From CAWGYT01 sp963826795 (GTDB lineage: Bacteria; Planctomycetota; Planctomycetia; Pirellulales; Pirellulaceae), in contig CAWGYT010000020.1 in NCBI GenBank assembly GCA_963826795.1, positions 62,001-126,000 of the forward strand: a stretch of 64,000 nt of DNA, in the 5' to 3' direction. Below are positions 33,091 through 40,904 of this stretch, one piece after another (positions within the stretch are counted from its first letter, which is position 1; each line of letters begins with the position of its first letter). The notes under the pieces are model-generated. The model saw only the letters and a program-made list of their open reading frames with translations. It did not search any database and was not told the origin of the DNA. The translations under genes and the position numbers were made by a program.

Positions 33091-33239
33091 CGTGCGTGGG
33101 CGGAGACAACCGTCCGATCAGGTACCGCCGGGAAACGGACGTGCCGAATGGTGCCGGCGATGTTATGTCTTGAACTCAGATTCTGATCGGATTTGCCGTT
33201 CCGGTTCGCGCAATTGTTCTGTCGCGAGTTGTTCGTGCC

Positions 33240-34499
33240 TCACAACTGGTCGACTAGACCCACCGCAATCGAATTGTCGTCCGACGTGACACGTGATTCG
33301 AGTAATCCGTGACGATCGAAAACCCGAATCTCAAATTCAGCTCCGGACGGAATCCAGAGCAGAAAATCAGACTCTTTCTGCCGCAGCATGACTTGGTCCA
33401 GTGGGATCGCGATCGTTGGCTCACCCTTTTTGTAGGCACAGACAACGACTGGCCATACGTTGGGAGTCCAGCGGCCCGCAATCCGCTGCATAGAGTCAGG
33501 AAATAGAACGGTCCGCTTCGCCGGGGAGACGCTGTGGTCGGGCGGGTGAAGCACGATTGCATCGACGTCCGCAAGTCCGTAGGGCGGATCCTGTAACCCG
33601 CAAACGATGGGGGGAGGTGGCATGAGAAGAATAGGCTCATCGAGGGATAGATCGCGCTCCTTCAAGACACGAATGATCGCAGCGTAGTCGCGAGCATCAT
33701 GATTCCTAGACCACTGCCAGATCGTAAATGGTTCGATGTCCGTCTTGTCCCACAATCGTGACGCCAACCAACGCCCGCCGTACACGGTTTCGTACTTCAA
33801 TACATGAGCATGGCCAGCATGTACGAACAACTTAATTTCAGGATCGGTTCGGAGCAGATTCGCCAGCTCCGTGGCGGCAAACTCCTCCCTGCGATCATGT
33901 GTGGTGAAACGAAAGTCGTACCCCAGAACCGTGAAATCCAGTGTGAGGGCACAACGTAGAACGTTACCGAACTGTGGATCGGACGTATAAAGACCGGTTT
34001 GACTGGTGGGATAGCCGCGTTGCGCGAGTGACGTATCGACTGAGCGGATCGCTTCGGCCGCGTAATGCGTAAACCCGGCATCTTTGAATACCGGCAACGT
34101 GGCGCCGACGAACTCGCGATGTTTCGATGCACAATGATCTTCCATGATCATGACAATGCGGTGGTTGGCAGCGATCTTCTGAACGCCATCTTTCCAGGGC
34201 ACAACCGAGAGTTCCAATTGGTCCAGATCGAGTGTTGACGGCGGCATCTGAAACTGCGGATGAAAGTTGATGCCGCGAGCTTCGTCGTCACGTCCAAGAA
34301 TTGCGAGGCTCCAACCCAAATTTTGCAACGAATTCTGATCGACGCCAGCTTGTTCCAGCTGCACCACATTCGCGAGGAATTGCCACGGTTCCAGGTGCCG
34401 CGTCGAAAAACGATACCAGACGGCTGCAGCTACGAGGATGATCACTCCAAGTGACGTAAAGGCAATCCAGCGGATTCCGCGGCGCTTCGTTTGATTCAT
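33240..34499 (-). CDS. Membrane-anchored EreA/ChaN-like protein
   Basis: The 419-residue form starting MNQTKRRGIRW (ATG 34499; a second ATG at 34526 would add nine residues) has one N-terminal membrane helix (FTSLGVIILVAAAVWY). The domain outside the membrane shows IVMIMEDHCASKHREFVG...AGFTHYAAEAI and LFVHAGHAHVLK. These Glu/His blocks resemble the erythromycin-esterase / ChaN / TraB-PrgY superfamily (GE-H...E...GH). A C-terminal beta-rich region follows. A hydrolase or metal-binding role is inferred only; the family assignment is tentative. Confidence 0.5.
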   Translation of the reverse strand: MNQTKRRGIRWIAFTSLGVIILVAAAVWYRFSTRHLEPWQFLANVVQLEQAGVDQNSLQNLGWSLAILGRDDEARGINFHPQFQMPPSTLDLDQLELSVVPWKDGVQKIAANHRIVMIMEDHCASKHREFVGATLPVFKDAGFTHYAAEAIRSVDTSLAQRGYPTSQTGLYTSDPQFGNVLRCALTLDFTVLGYDFRFTTHDRREEFAATELANLLRTDPEIKLFVHAGHAHVLKYETVYGGRWLASRLWDKTDIEPFTIWQWSRNHDARDYAAIIRVLKERDLSLDEPILLMPPPPIVCGLQDPPYGLADVDAIVLHPPDHSVSPAKRTVLFPDSMQRIAGRWTPNVWPVVVCAYKKGEPTIAIPLDQVMLRQKESDFLLWIPSGAEFEIRVFDRHGLLESRVTSDDNSIAVGLVDQL

Positions 34500-34594
34500 G
34501 CAACGTCGCTCTGCCAAAGAACGCATTCACCGGGCCGCGGCGAACGATTGTCCATTGCCAGGCCGCTCGGCTCCGCGGCTCGGTGTGCCACGCA

Positions 34595-35167
34595 TTATCC
34601 GCCGTTTTTGTGAGAGAACACGCTTCGGCTCGCAGCGGTGCCCCACGTATTCGAGTTGTGCGTTGCAGACTCGCCTGGTGCGATCGTCAGCCACTGCCAG
34701 TCGCCGGAATGGACCATTCTTGCGACGATTGCAATTTGCCCGACGTGGTAAGTCAGATGAGTGAGCGATCGGGCCAGCGCATGAGGGATCGTGTGCGGTT
34801 CGCCCCGAATGAAGATCGTCTGCTTGATGTTGCTTTCGTTGATACACGCAAGAGCATTTGTCAACGCATTCCATCCGGAGTCAAAGTGCTCAAGTAGCGA
34901 ATTGCGGTCACCATCCCAGTCGAGAAACTCGGTGTCACGATCTCGCGTCGGCTTTTCGCCGTCAGTGGTTAGGAAATCGGTCCAACGGCTGTGCAGGTTG
35001 CCGCCAAGATGACGAAGAATAATCGCCACGGAGTTGATTCCCGGCGCAGGTCTGGCGAACAGCTCAGCGTCAGATAGCTGTGAGATCGAAGCGTCAATCA
35101 TTCGTCGATACGACGCAACGCTTTCACGTGTCGCGTCCATCCAGAGGTCGTTGTCGGGAGCAGTCAT
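34595..35167 (-). CDS. DinB-superfamily protein (DUF1572-like)
   Basis: Starting at ATG 35167 (MTAPDNDLWMDATRES) gives 190 residues, near the usual length. It is a four-helix DinB-like fold: SYRRMIDASISQLSDAELF, SVAIILRHLGGNLHSRWTDF and ALARSLTHLTYHVGQIAIVARM with His residues placed like the metal-binding triad, and a WDGDRNSLLEHFDSGWNAL helix. Members are small cytoplasmic proteins, some being metal-dependent thiol transferases; the substrate is unknown. The frame extends 18 codons upstream, but those residues are atypical. Confidence 0.8.
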   Translation of the reverse strand: MTAPDNDLWMDATRESVASYRRMIDASISQLSDAELFARPAPGINSVAIILRHLGGNLHSRWTDFLTTDGEKPTRDRDTEFLDWDGDRNSLLEHFDSGWNALTNALACINESNIKQTIFIRGEPHTIPHALARSLTHLTYHVGQIAIVARMVHSGDWQWLTIAPGESATHNSNTWGTAASRSVFSHKNGG

Positions 35168-35297
35168 GTTTTCAGTCGGACTTTGTTTTAGATAACCAGG
35201 TGGAAGCGATTGATCTTTCAATTTGTAATCACGCTGTCGGTCACTCCGCGTTCATCGCTTGGTGCAATGCCTAGGGCGCTCGCGTCGGCGACTGCGA

Positions 35298-35960
35298 TCA
35301 CTTCGCGATCTGTGTCGGCTTTTCCCAGGGTTTTAGAAACTTCTCGTCAATCGGCGCGTGTCCCTCTTCTTTCCACCATTTGGCCCAGGCCTGTTTGTCT
35401 TGTTTAAAATCCTGACCCGCTTGTCTTGATAATGCGGCACGGGCCCAATTGCGAGTGTTCTGATTGCCATGATCGACAAGACTGACTAGCAACGGCACGG
35501 CGTCCTCCGATTCCTGGCGAGCCAAGGCAGCCACAGCCATCCATTTCGCGCGGCAGTCGTAGTCCTGGTCTTCCAAGTGATAACCTGCGACTTTCATCAG
35601 TCCGGGCACGAGCCGTTTGTCTTTGAGCGCACTCGCCTCCGCCAGGCCCGCGCAAAGGTGCCTTCCGTATTCTGCCTCGCTCAAGAGCGTCGCCAAGTGT
35701 TGAATTCTCTTTTCACGTGCCTCATCGGATAGACCTGAAAAAGCATCTTCATTGAGCCACATTCCCGACGCTCCAAATGTCCGGGCTGTCCAAAGAACGT
35801 ACTCCTTGATCTCGGGATGTGCGTTGCCATAGCGTGCGTCAACCTCTGCATTCGCTTTCTGCATGTCGATCGCGTCAGGTGTCTGAGCGACAAGGATGCT
35901 ACCACCCGAGTTGGCAAATGCCAGTAAGACCATCGCCGTCTGGATTGCGTGTGCCTTCAT
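35298..35960 (-). CDS. Exported HEAT-repeat-like protein
   Basis: The 220-residue protein has a signal peptide (MKAHAIQTAMVLLAFANSGGSILVAQ) and two or three helical repeats of HEAT/PBS-lyase type: GLAEASALKDKRLVPGLMKV, DCRAKWMAVAALARQESEDA, NQNTRNWARAALSRQAGQDF. It ends with a Trp/Lys-rich tail. ATG 35960 is preceded by AGGAAAGGATG. HEAT repeats usually bind other proteins; no partner is evident. Confidence 0.8.
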   Translation of the reverse strand: MKAHAIQTAMVLLAFANSGGSILVAQTPDAIDMQKANAEVDARYGNAHPEIKEYVLWTARTFGASGMWLNEDAFSGLSDEAREKRIQHLATLLSEAEYGRHLCAGLAEASALKDKRLVPGLMKVAGYHLEDQDYDCRAKWMAVAALARQESEDAVPLLVSLVDHGNQNTRNWARAALSRQAGQDFKQDKQAWAKWWKEEGHAPIDEKFLKPWEKPTQIAK

Positions 35961-36072
35961 GTTCTTTCATCCTTTCCTGCAGAACGTCCGCGATAGCCGA
36001 GTCGCAGGAGTCGATTGTCCATTTCAAAGTCCTCCGGCTCCGCGCCTTCGGTTCATCGCATGGCCCCCGGCA

Positions 36073-36140
36073 TGGGCGTAAGATTCGTGATGTTATTGGG
36101 TGAAAGTCCCGTGTACGAGGCTGGGAGTCTCAAGTAGATC
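36073..36140 (+). ncRNA. Possible group II intron 5'-domain fragment
   Basis: TTATTGGGTGAAAGTCCCGT followed by a GGCTGGGAGTCTC stem resembles the GGTGAAAGTCC signature near the 5' end of bacterial group II introns. Only ~70 bp are recognisable and no reverse transcriptase is nearby, so this is a weak call. Confidence 0.3.
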
Positions 36141-36221
36141 AGTATACCAAATGACCGCTCCGATTGACAAAGTGCGAGGCGAGGGCAACTACGCACGGGC
36201 GACCGTGAGTGGGGTGGACGT

Positions 36222-36431
36222 AAACCCAGACCGCAAACCCAGACGACCGCGAGCGCGAGCGCAATCCCAGCGAGCACAAACCCAGCAAACCAAGACGACG
36301 CAAACCAAGACGTTCTACATTCTCGCTGGCGCAAACCAAGACGGTCTACCTTCTCGCTGGCGACCGCAGACGTAAGCAAACCAATAAGCAAACCAAAAGC
36401 AAACCAACAAAAGCAAACCAAGACGGTCTAC
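36222..36431. repeat. Core arrays with GCAAACCAAGAC words
   Basis: GTAAACCCAGACC / GCAAACCCAGAC / GCAAACCAAGAC words lead into AGACGTTCTAC (36308, variant), AGACGGTCTAC (36339) and AGACGGTCTAC (36421). Between them lie copies of TTCTCGCTGGC. Confidence 0.75.
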
Positions 36432-36625
36432 ATTCTCGCTGGCAATTTGCACGACCCAGGCAACCTACGTTCTTGCTGGAGAAGTTGAGGGGGCGAGACG
36501 CAGCGGATGCGATTCGGACGTGTCGGAAGCGAGGTTGCTGTCCGCTCGCGCAGAAGGCAGCGCGGCAGGCGCAAAGCAAGAGGGATACGCCCGCCCAATT
36601 CAACCAGCGCAAACCAACGCAAACC
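36432..36625. repeat. TTCTCGCTGGC-GAGACGCAGCGG module, copy 1
   Basis: This module begins ATTCTCGCTGGCAATTTGCA and carries GCGAGACGCAGCGGATGCG and GAGGGATACGCCCGCCC. Later copies start at about 36638, 36959 and 37813. Each begins just after GTCTAC. Confidence 0.8.
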
Positions 36626-36637
36626 AAGACGGTCTAC

Positions 36638-36860
36638 ATTCTCGCTGGCAATTTGCACGACCCAGGCAACCTACGTTCTCGCTGGCGAAGTTGAGGGGGC
36701 GAGACGCAGCGGATGCGATTCGGACGTGTCGGAAGCGAGGTTGCTGTCCGCTCGCGCGGAAGGCAGCGCGGCGGGCGCAAAGCAAGAGGGATACGCCCGC
36801 CCGATTCAACCAGACCGCAAAGCAAACGTGCTGTATGGTTCCGTCGGCGACGACGCAAAC
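36638..36860. repeat. TTCTCGCTGGC-GAGACGCAGCGG module, copy 2
   Basis: Second copy, followed by GCAAACGTGCTGTATGGTTC and by cores at 36862 and 36905. Its only long frames are the repeat itself in different phases and are not counted as genes. Confidence 0.8.
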
Positions 36861-36940
36861 CAAGACGGTCTACATTTCTCGCTGGCGACCGCAGACGTAA
36901 TCCCAGACGGTCTACATTCTCGCGCAAGCAAACCAAAAAG

Positions 36941-37545
36941 CAAACCAAGACGGTCTACATTCTCGCTGGCAATTTGCACGACCCAGGCAACCTACGTTCT
37001 CGCTGGCGAAGTTGAGGAGGCGAGACGCAGCGGATGCGATTCGGACGTGTCGGAAGCGAGGCTGCTGTCCGCACGCGCGGAAGGCAGCGCGGCGGGCGCA
37101 AAGCAAGAGGAATACGCCCGCCCGATCAAACCAAGGCGCAAAGCAAACGTGCTGTATGGTTCCGTCGGCGGTCACGTAAGAGCGTGGAAGTTCGCGCTCG
37201 GTTTCACGAATCTACCGGAACGCGTAGAAAACCGCACGTGAATCGCCCGGTCGAGTCTCGGTCGTCTAAAGACATCTATAGACATCGACGCCGGCGTTTG
37301 CCTCGAGCAACCGCAACCGAGGCACTCTGCAAGAAAGAACTCCGGGCGCAAAGACAGCTTCGTGGAACGCCAGGAATGATCGTGTACGCGATCATCCGCC
37401 TCAATCCGCCATGCAACTCTGATCGCGTCCTGCCCGGCAACCCACTCGCCTCACACGCGCACGCTCGGATCGCATAGTGCGGATGCACTCATTGACTCGC
37501 GCTCCCCGGACGCTCCACCTGGAATGTAGACCGTCTGGATCGTGA
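36941..37545 (+). repeat. 605-bp direct duplication, copy 1
   Basis: It matches 37795-38399 at a constant offset of 854 bp with only scattered substitutions. It starts in a closing core (AGACGGTCTAC at 36948-36958), contains module copy 3 and ends in an opening core (GTAGACCGTCT at 37526). The distance from GTCTAC to GTAGAC is the same in both copies. Confidence 0.85.
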
Positions 37546-37547
37546 GG

Positions 37548-37755
37548 GTTTGTTGTCGCCCGTAGCCCCCGTCGCGCCGTAGCTCCCGTCGCGCCGTAGC
37601 CCCCGTCGCGCAGACGGGGGGCGACCCCGTCACCCAGCCGACCTCGCCATGCAGGCCTCGCATCCACGCCGCGCCACCCCCCGCTCTCCGCGAGCGGGGC
37701 TACGCAATGGGGCTGCGGCGGGTCGGACGCGACGCAGCAGGCCCACGAACAGTGA
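37548..37755. repeat. ~200-bp dispersed repeat, second copy
   Basis: It matches 22808-22998 (CCCCCGTCGCGCAGACGGGG, CATGCAGGCCTCGCATCCAC, TACGCAATGGGG). As in the first copy it lies between an opening core (37526) and a closing core (37802) preceded by repeated words, here GCAAACCAAGAC four times. Confidence 0.8.
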
Positions 37756-37794
37756 CCGCAAACCAAGACGCAAACCAAGACGCAAACCAAGACG

Positions 37795-38399
37795 CAAACC
37801 AAGACGGTCTACATTCTCGCTGGCGATTTGCACGACCCAGGCAACCTACGTTCTTGCTGGCGAAGTTGAGGGGGCGAGACGCAGCGGATGCGATTCGGAC
37901 GTGTCGGAAGCGAGGTTGCTGTCCGCTCGCGCAGAAGGCAGCGCGGCGGGCGCAAAGCAAGAGGAATACGCCCGCCCGATTCAACCAGGGCGCAAAGCAA
38001 ACGTGCTGTATGGTTCCGTCGGCCGTCACGTAAGAGCGTGGAAGTTCGCGCTCGGTTTCACGAATCTACCGGAACGCGTAGAAAACCGCACGTGAATCGC
38101 ACGGTCGAGTCTCGGTCGTCTAAAGACATCTATAGACATCGACGCCGGCGTTTGCCTCGAGCAACCGCAACCGAGACGCTCTGCAAGAAAGGACTCCGGG
38201 CGCAAAGGCAGCTTCGCGGAACGCCAGGAATTGTCCCGTACGCGACCATCCGGCGCAATCCGCCATGCAACTCTGATCGCGTCCTGCCCGGCAACCCACT
38301 CGCCTCACACGCGCACGCTCGGATCGCATAGTGCGGATGCACTCATTGACTCGCGCTCCCCGGACGCTCCACCTGGAATGTAGACCGTCTGGATCGTGA
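37795..38399 (+). repeat. 605-bp direct duplication, copy 2
   Basis: Second copy of 36941-37545, from the core at 37802 to the core at 38380. The copies are close enough to be recent or homogenised. Confidence 0.85.
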
Positions 38400-38500
38400 T
38401 GGATCCTAGACCGTCTGGATCGTGTCTGGATCGTGATCTAGACCGTCTGGATCGTGATTGGATCGTGATTTGGATCGTGATTCAGTCCGACCTCAGTCAA
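38378..38500. repeat. Three cores with GGATCGTGA words
   Basis: TAGACCGTCT at 38381, 38407 and 38439 is each followed by GGATCGTGA, which is repeated about seven times with variation. The array runs into a short plus-strand frame QVTITNALVIYRKADLEKLF then ELVRERSDQQS, ending near 38614. That frame looks like the end of an unidentified gene cut by the array. Confidence 0.75.
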
Positions 38501-38790
38501 GTCACGATCACAAACGCGTTGGTCATCTACCGAAAGGCAGATTTGGAAAAGCTCTTCGAGCTCGTCCGCGAAAGATCGGATCAGCAATCAGCCCTGTCCT
38601 GTCCGGCAGGGTAAACCAGGCGCCCTGGCGTGCGGCGATCGGTGAGGCGCGAGCTCAGTCCAGGCCAGCTTCCACGATTCGCCATTATCCATTGCGGCGA
38701 GCAGCCACCGCGCCTTGCCCTTTACTGTATAATCGGCCCAACGCACGGAAGGGGACCGTACCGCGAGCGCCGCGCGATTGTGCAGCTTCC

Positions 38791-40068
38791 ATGACAAACT
38801 ACGACCTCGACAAATCGACGCTGCGGATCGTCGCTTGGCGGCTCATTCCATTCATCTGCCTGCTGTACTTGCTCAACATTCTGGATCGAGCCAACGTGGG
38901 CTTCGCGCGTCTGCAGATGCAGGACGATCTGGGCCTGACCAAGGCGGCGTTCGATCTCGGCTATGGGATGTTCTACCTCGGCTACATCCTGTTCGAAGTT
39001 CCCAGCAATCTCTTGATGCGGCGAATCGGGGCCCGTATCTGGATCGCGCGGATCATGATCACGTGGGGGCTGGTCTCGGCGGCGACGATGTTTGCCCGAG
39101 ATCTCTGGACGTTCTACGCACTCCGGATTCTGCTCGGCATCGCGGAAGCCGGTTTCTTTCCCGGGATCGTTCTTTACTTGAGCTATTGGTTCCCCGACCG
39201 CGAGCGAGCCAAGATGACCGCGTTTTTCATGCTGGCCATCGGTCTGTCGAGCGTCGTGGGCTACCCGGTTTCCGGCTGGATCCTGGATGAATTCGACGGC
39301 GTCCACGGACTGCACGGCTGGCAGTGGCTATTTCTGCTGGAAGGAATTCCCTCGATCGTGATGGGAATTGTCGCCCTCTTCTATCTGAACGACGCCCCTC
39401 GGGACGCTCACTGGCTCCGCGACGACCAGCGAAGCTGGCTCGTGGCTCGGATGGATCAAGAACAACGCGAACGGCAGCGGCAACACGGGCCGGATCGCTG
39501 GCGAGCGATGGTGCAGCCGCGCGTGTGGCTGCTGATCGCGATCTATTTCACGGTTGCGGTGGGCTCGAACGCCGGCGGAGCCTACTTCCCGACGCTAATC
39601 AAAGAACGTTTCACGGGAACCACGAACCTGCAAATTGGCCTGCTGGGAGCGTTGCCGCATCTGGGTGCGATCATCGGCATGTCACTGGTCGGGATCAGTT
39701 CCGATCGGACCGGCGAACGCCGTCTTCATCTGGCCGGTTCCGCGTTTGCCGCTGCAGTCGGGTGGAGCATCGTGGCCTGGGGACCCTCGCCTGTCGTCGC
39801 GCTGCTCGGGCTGTGTATCGCTCAGGCCGGCATGATGAGCATGCTGCCGGTCTTCTGGACTCTGCCTAGCGGCTTTCTCTCGGGCGCGGCGGCCGCGGGT
39901 GGCATCGCGCTGATTAACTCAATCGCCAACATCGGTGGCTTCTTTGGAGCCACGATCCTCGGGCAGCTCGGACTCTGGTCGATCGCCGCGATTCTTCTCG
40001 CCGGAGCCGCACTCACGATGGCGATGCGTGTCGAACCCCCTCAAGTTCTGAAGATGACAACGAAATGA
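38791..40068 (+). CDS. MFS transporter, anion:cation symporter (ACS) type
   Basis: ATG 38791 gives a 425-residue protein with about 12 hydrophobic helices. It shows the ACS-family signature in helix 1 (LLYLLNILDRANVGFARLQM), GIAEAGFFPGIVLYLSYWFP in helix 4-5 and LSSVVGYPVSGWILD. ACS members import organic anions such as tartrate, glucarate, phthalate or hydroxy-acids. The stop overlaps the SDR start by 4 bases (ATGA), and E1/E2 genes follow, so it likely imports the substrate of that pathway. The upstream frame is open but runs into repeats, so the later start is preferred. Confidence 0.85.
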   Translation: MTNYDLDKSTLRIVAWRLIPFICLLYLLNILDRANVGFARLQMQDDLGLTKAAFDLGYGMFYLGYILFEVPSNLLMRRIGARIWIARIMITWGLVSAATMFARDLWTFYALRILLGIAEAGFFPGIVLYLSYWFPDRERAKMTAFFMLAIGLSSVVGYPVSGWILDEFDGVHGLHGWQWLFLLEGIPSIVMGIVALFYLNDAPRDAHWLRDDQRSWLVARMDQEQRERQRQHGPDRWRAMVQPRVWLLIAIYFTVAVGSNAGGAYFPTLIKERFTGTTNLQIGLLGALPHLGAIIGMSLVGISSDRTGERRLHLAGSAFAAAVGWSIVAWGPSPVVALLGLCIAQAGMMSMLPVFWTLPSGFLSGAAAAGGIALINSIANIGGFFGATILGQLGLWSIAAILLAGAALTMAMRVEPPQVLKMTTK

Positions 40069-40898
40069 GCGACAACCTCTTTTCTTTGGAAGGTAAAGTT
40101 GCCGTCGTTTCCGGCGCGGCTCAAGGCATGGGACAGGCGACGTCGCTCGCACTCGCTCAACACGGTGCCGATGTCGTCCTCGTCGATCGAAACCGCGCCG
40201 GCGCTGAGGCGACCGCTGAACGGATACGTGGTTTGGGACGAACGACGCTCGTCGCCTCGACCGATGTTTCCAACCCGACGGCGATTGCCGAGTTGTTCGA
40301 ACAGGTCGACGCGACCTTCGGCCGCGTCGATTTCCTGGGCAACATCGCGGGCGACGGGCATTTGTCCAGGCCCGAAAACTTGACGATCGCGGATCTGAAC
40401 CGCGTTCTACAAAACCTGGTCGTTGGCCGATTCGCGATGTGCCAGGAAGCGGGACGCCGGATGCTCGGGCAGGGCAGGGGATCGATCATGAACATCGGCT
40501 CGCTCGCCAGTTCCACCGCGCTGGGTCGCGGTCACATCGCCTACAGCATGGCAATGGGCGCGGTCGTTCAAATGACCCGCGAGCTTAGCACGGAATGGAG
40601 CTTCCGCGGAGTCCGCGTGAATTGCGTCACCCCGGCTCAAGTCCTCAACGCCAGCCTGACCGCTCGCATGCGCGACGACCCCACACTCGAAGGTCGCTTT
40701 CTACATGGCATTCCCGCCGGACGATTGGGGCAACCGAATGACATCATGGGACTCGCGGTTCTGCTGGCCTCGGACGCTTCGGAATGGATCACCGGCGCGA
40801 TCATCCCGCTGGATGGCGGAAACATGGCGATGAACGCCGGCGGCACCCCGGGACACGAACAACACTCCATTCAGGCGTTTCGAGCGGAGAAGAGATAA
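40065..40898 (+). CDS. SDR-family protein lacking the usual catalytic lysine
   Basis: The 277-residue classical short-chain dehydrogenase/reductase has the cofactor loop SGAAQGMG near residues 16-23, Asp after strand 2 (VVLVDRN, suggesting NAD), NIAG near 93, Ser146 in IGSLASS and Tyr160 in AYSMAMGAV. The YxxxK motif reads Y-S-M-A-M, so the lysine position (164) is Met. The rest is well conserved (VNCVTPAQV, LASDASEWITGAIIPLDGG). It overlaps the transporter by 4 bases and is 6 bp before E1. It probably acts on the carbon substrate or intermediate of the E1/E2 enzymes; the altered motif may mean altered or lost catalysis. Confidence 0.85.
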   Translation: MSDNLFSLEGKVAVVSGAAQGMGQATSLALAQHGADVVLVDRNRAGAEATAERIRGLGRTTLVASTDVSNPTAIAELFEQVDATFGRVDFLGNIAGDGHLSRPENLTIADLNRVLQNLVVGRFAMCQEAGRRMLGQGRGSIMNIGSLASSTALGRGHIAYSMAMGAVVQMTRELSTEWSFRGVRVNCVTPAQVLNASLTARMRDDPTLEGRFLHGIPAGRLGQPNDIMGLAVLLASDASEWITGAIIPLDGGNMAMNAGGTPGHEQHSIQAFRAEKR

Positions 40899-40904
40899 CG
40901 TCGT

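Noticed and set aside
36507..38331. Several 100-250-residue open frames on both strands in the 36-38 kb array
   Set aside because: They are the repeat modules read in different phases (the same peptides recur, such as RRSGCDSDVSEARL), without start signals or family features.
36222..38500. CRISPR array
   Set aside because: Repeat words vary between loci, spacers are not uniform in length, and no cas genes are present.
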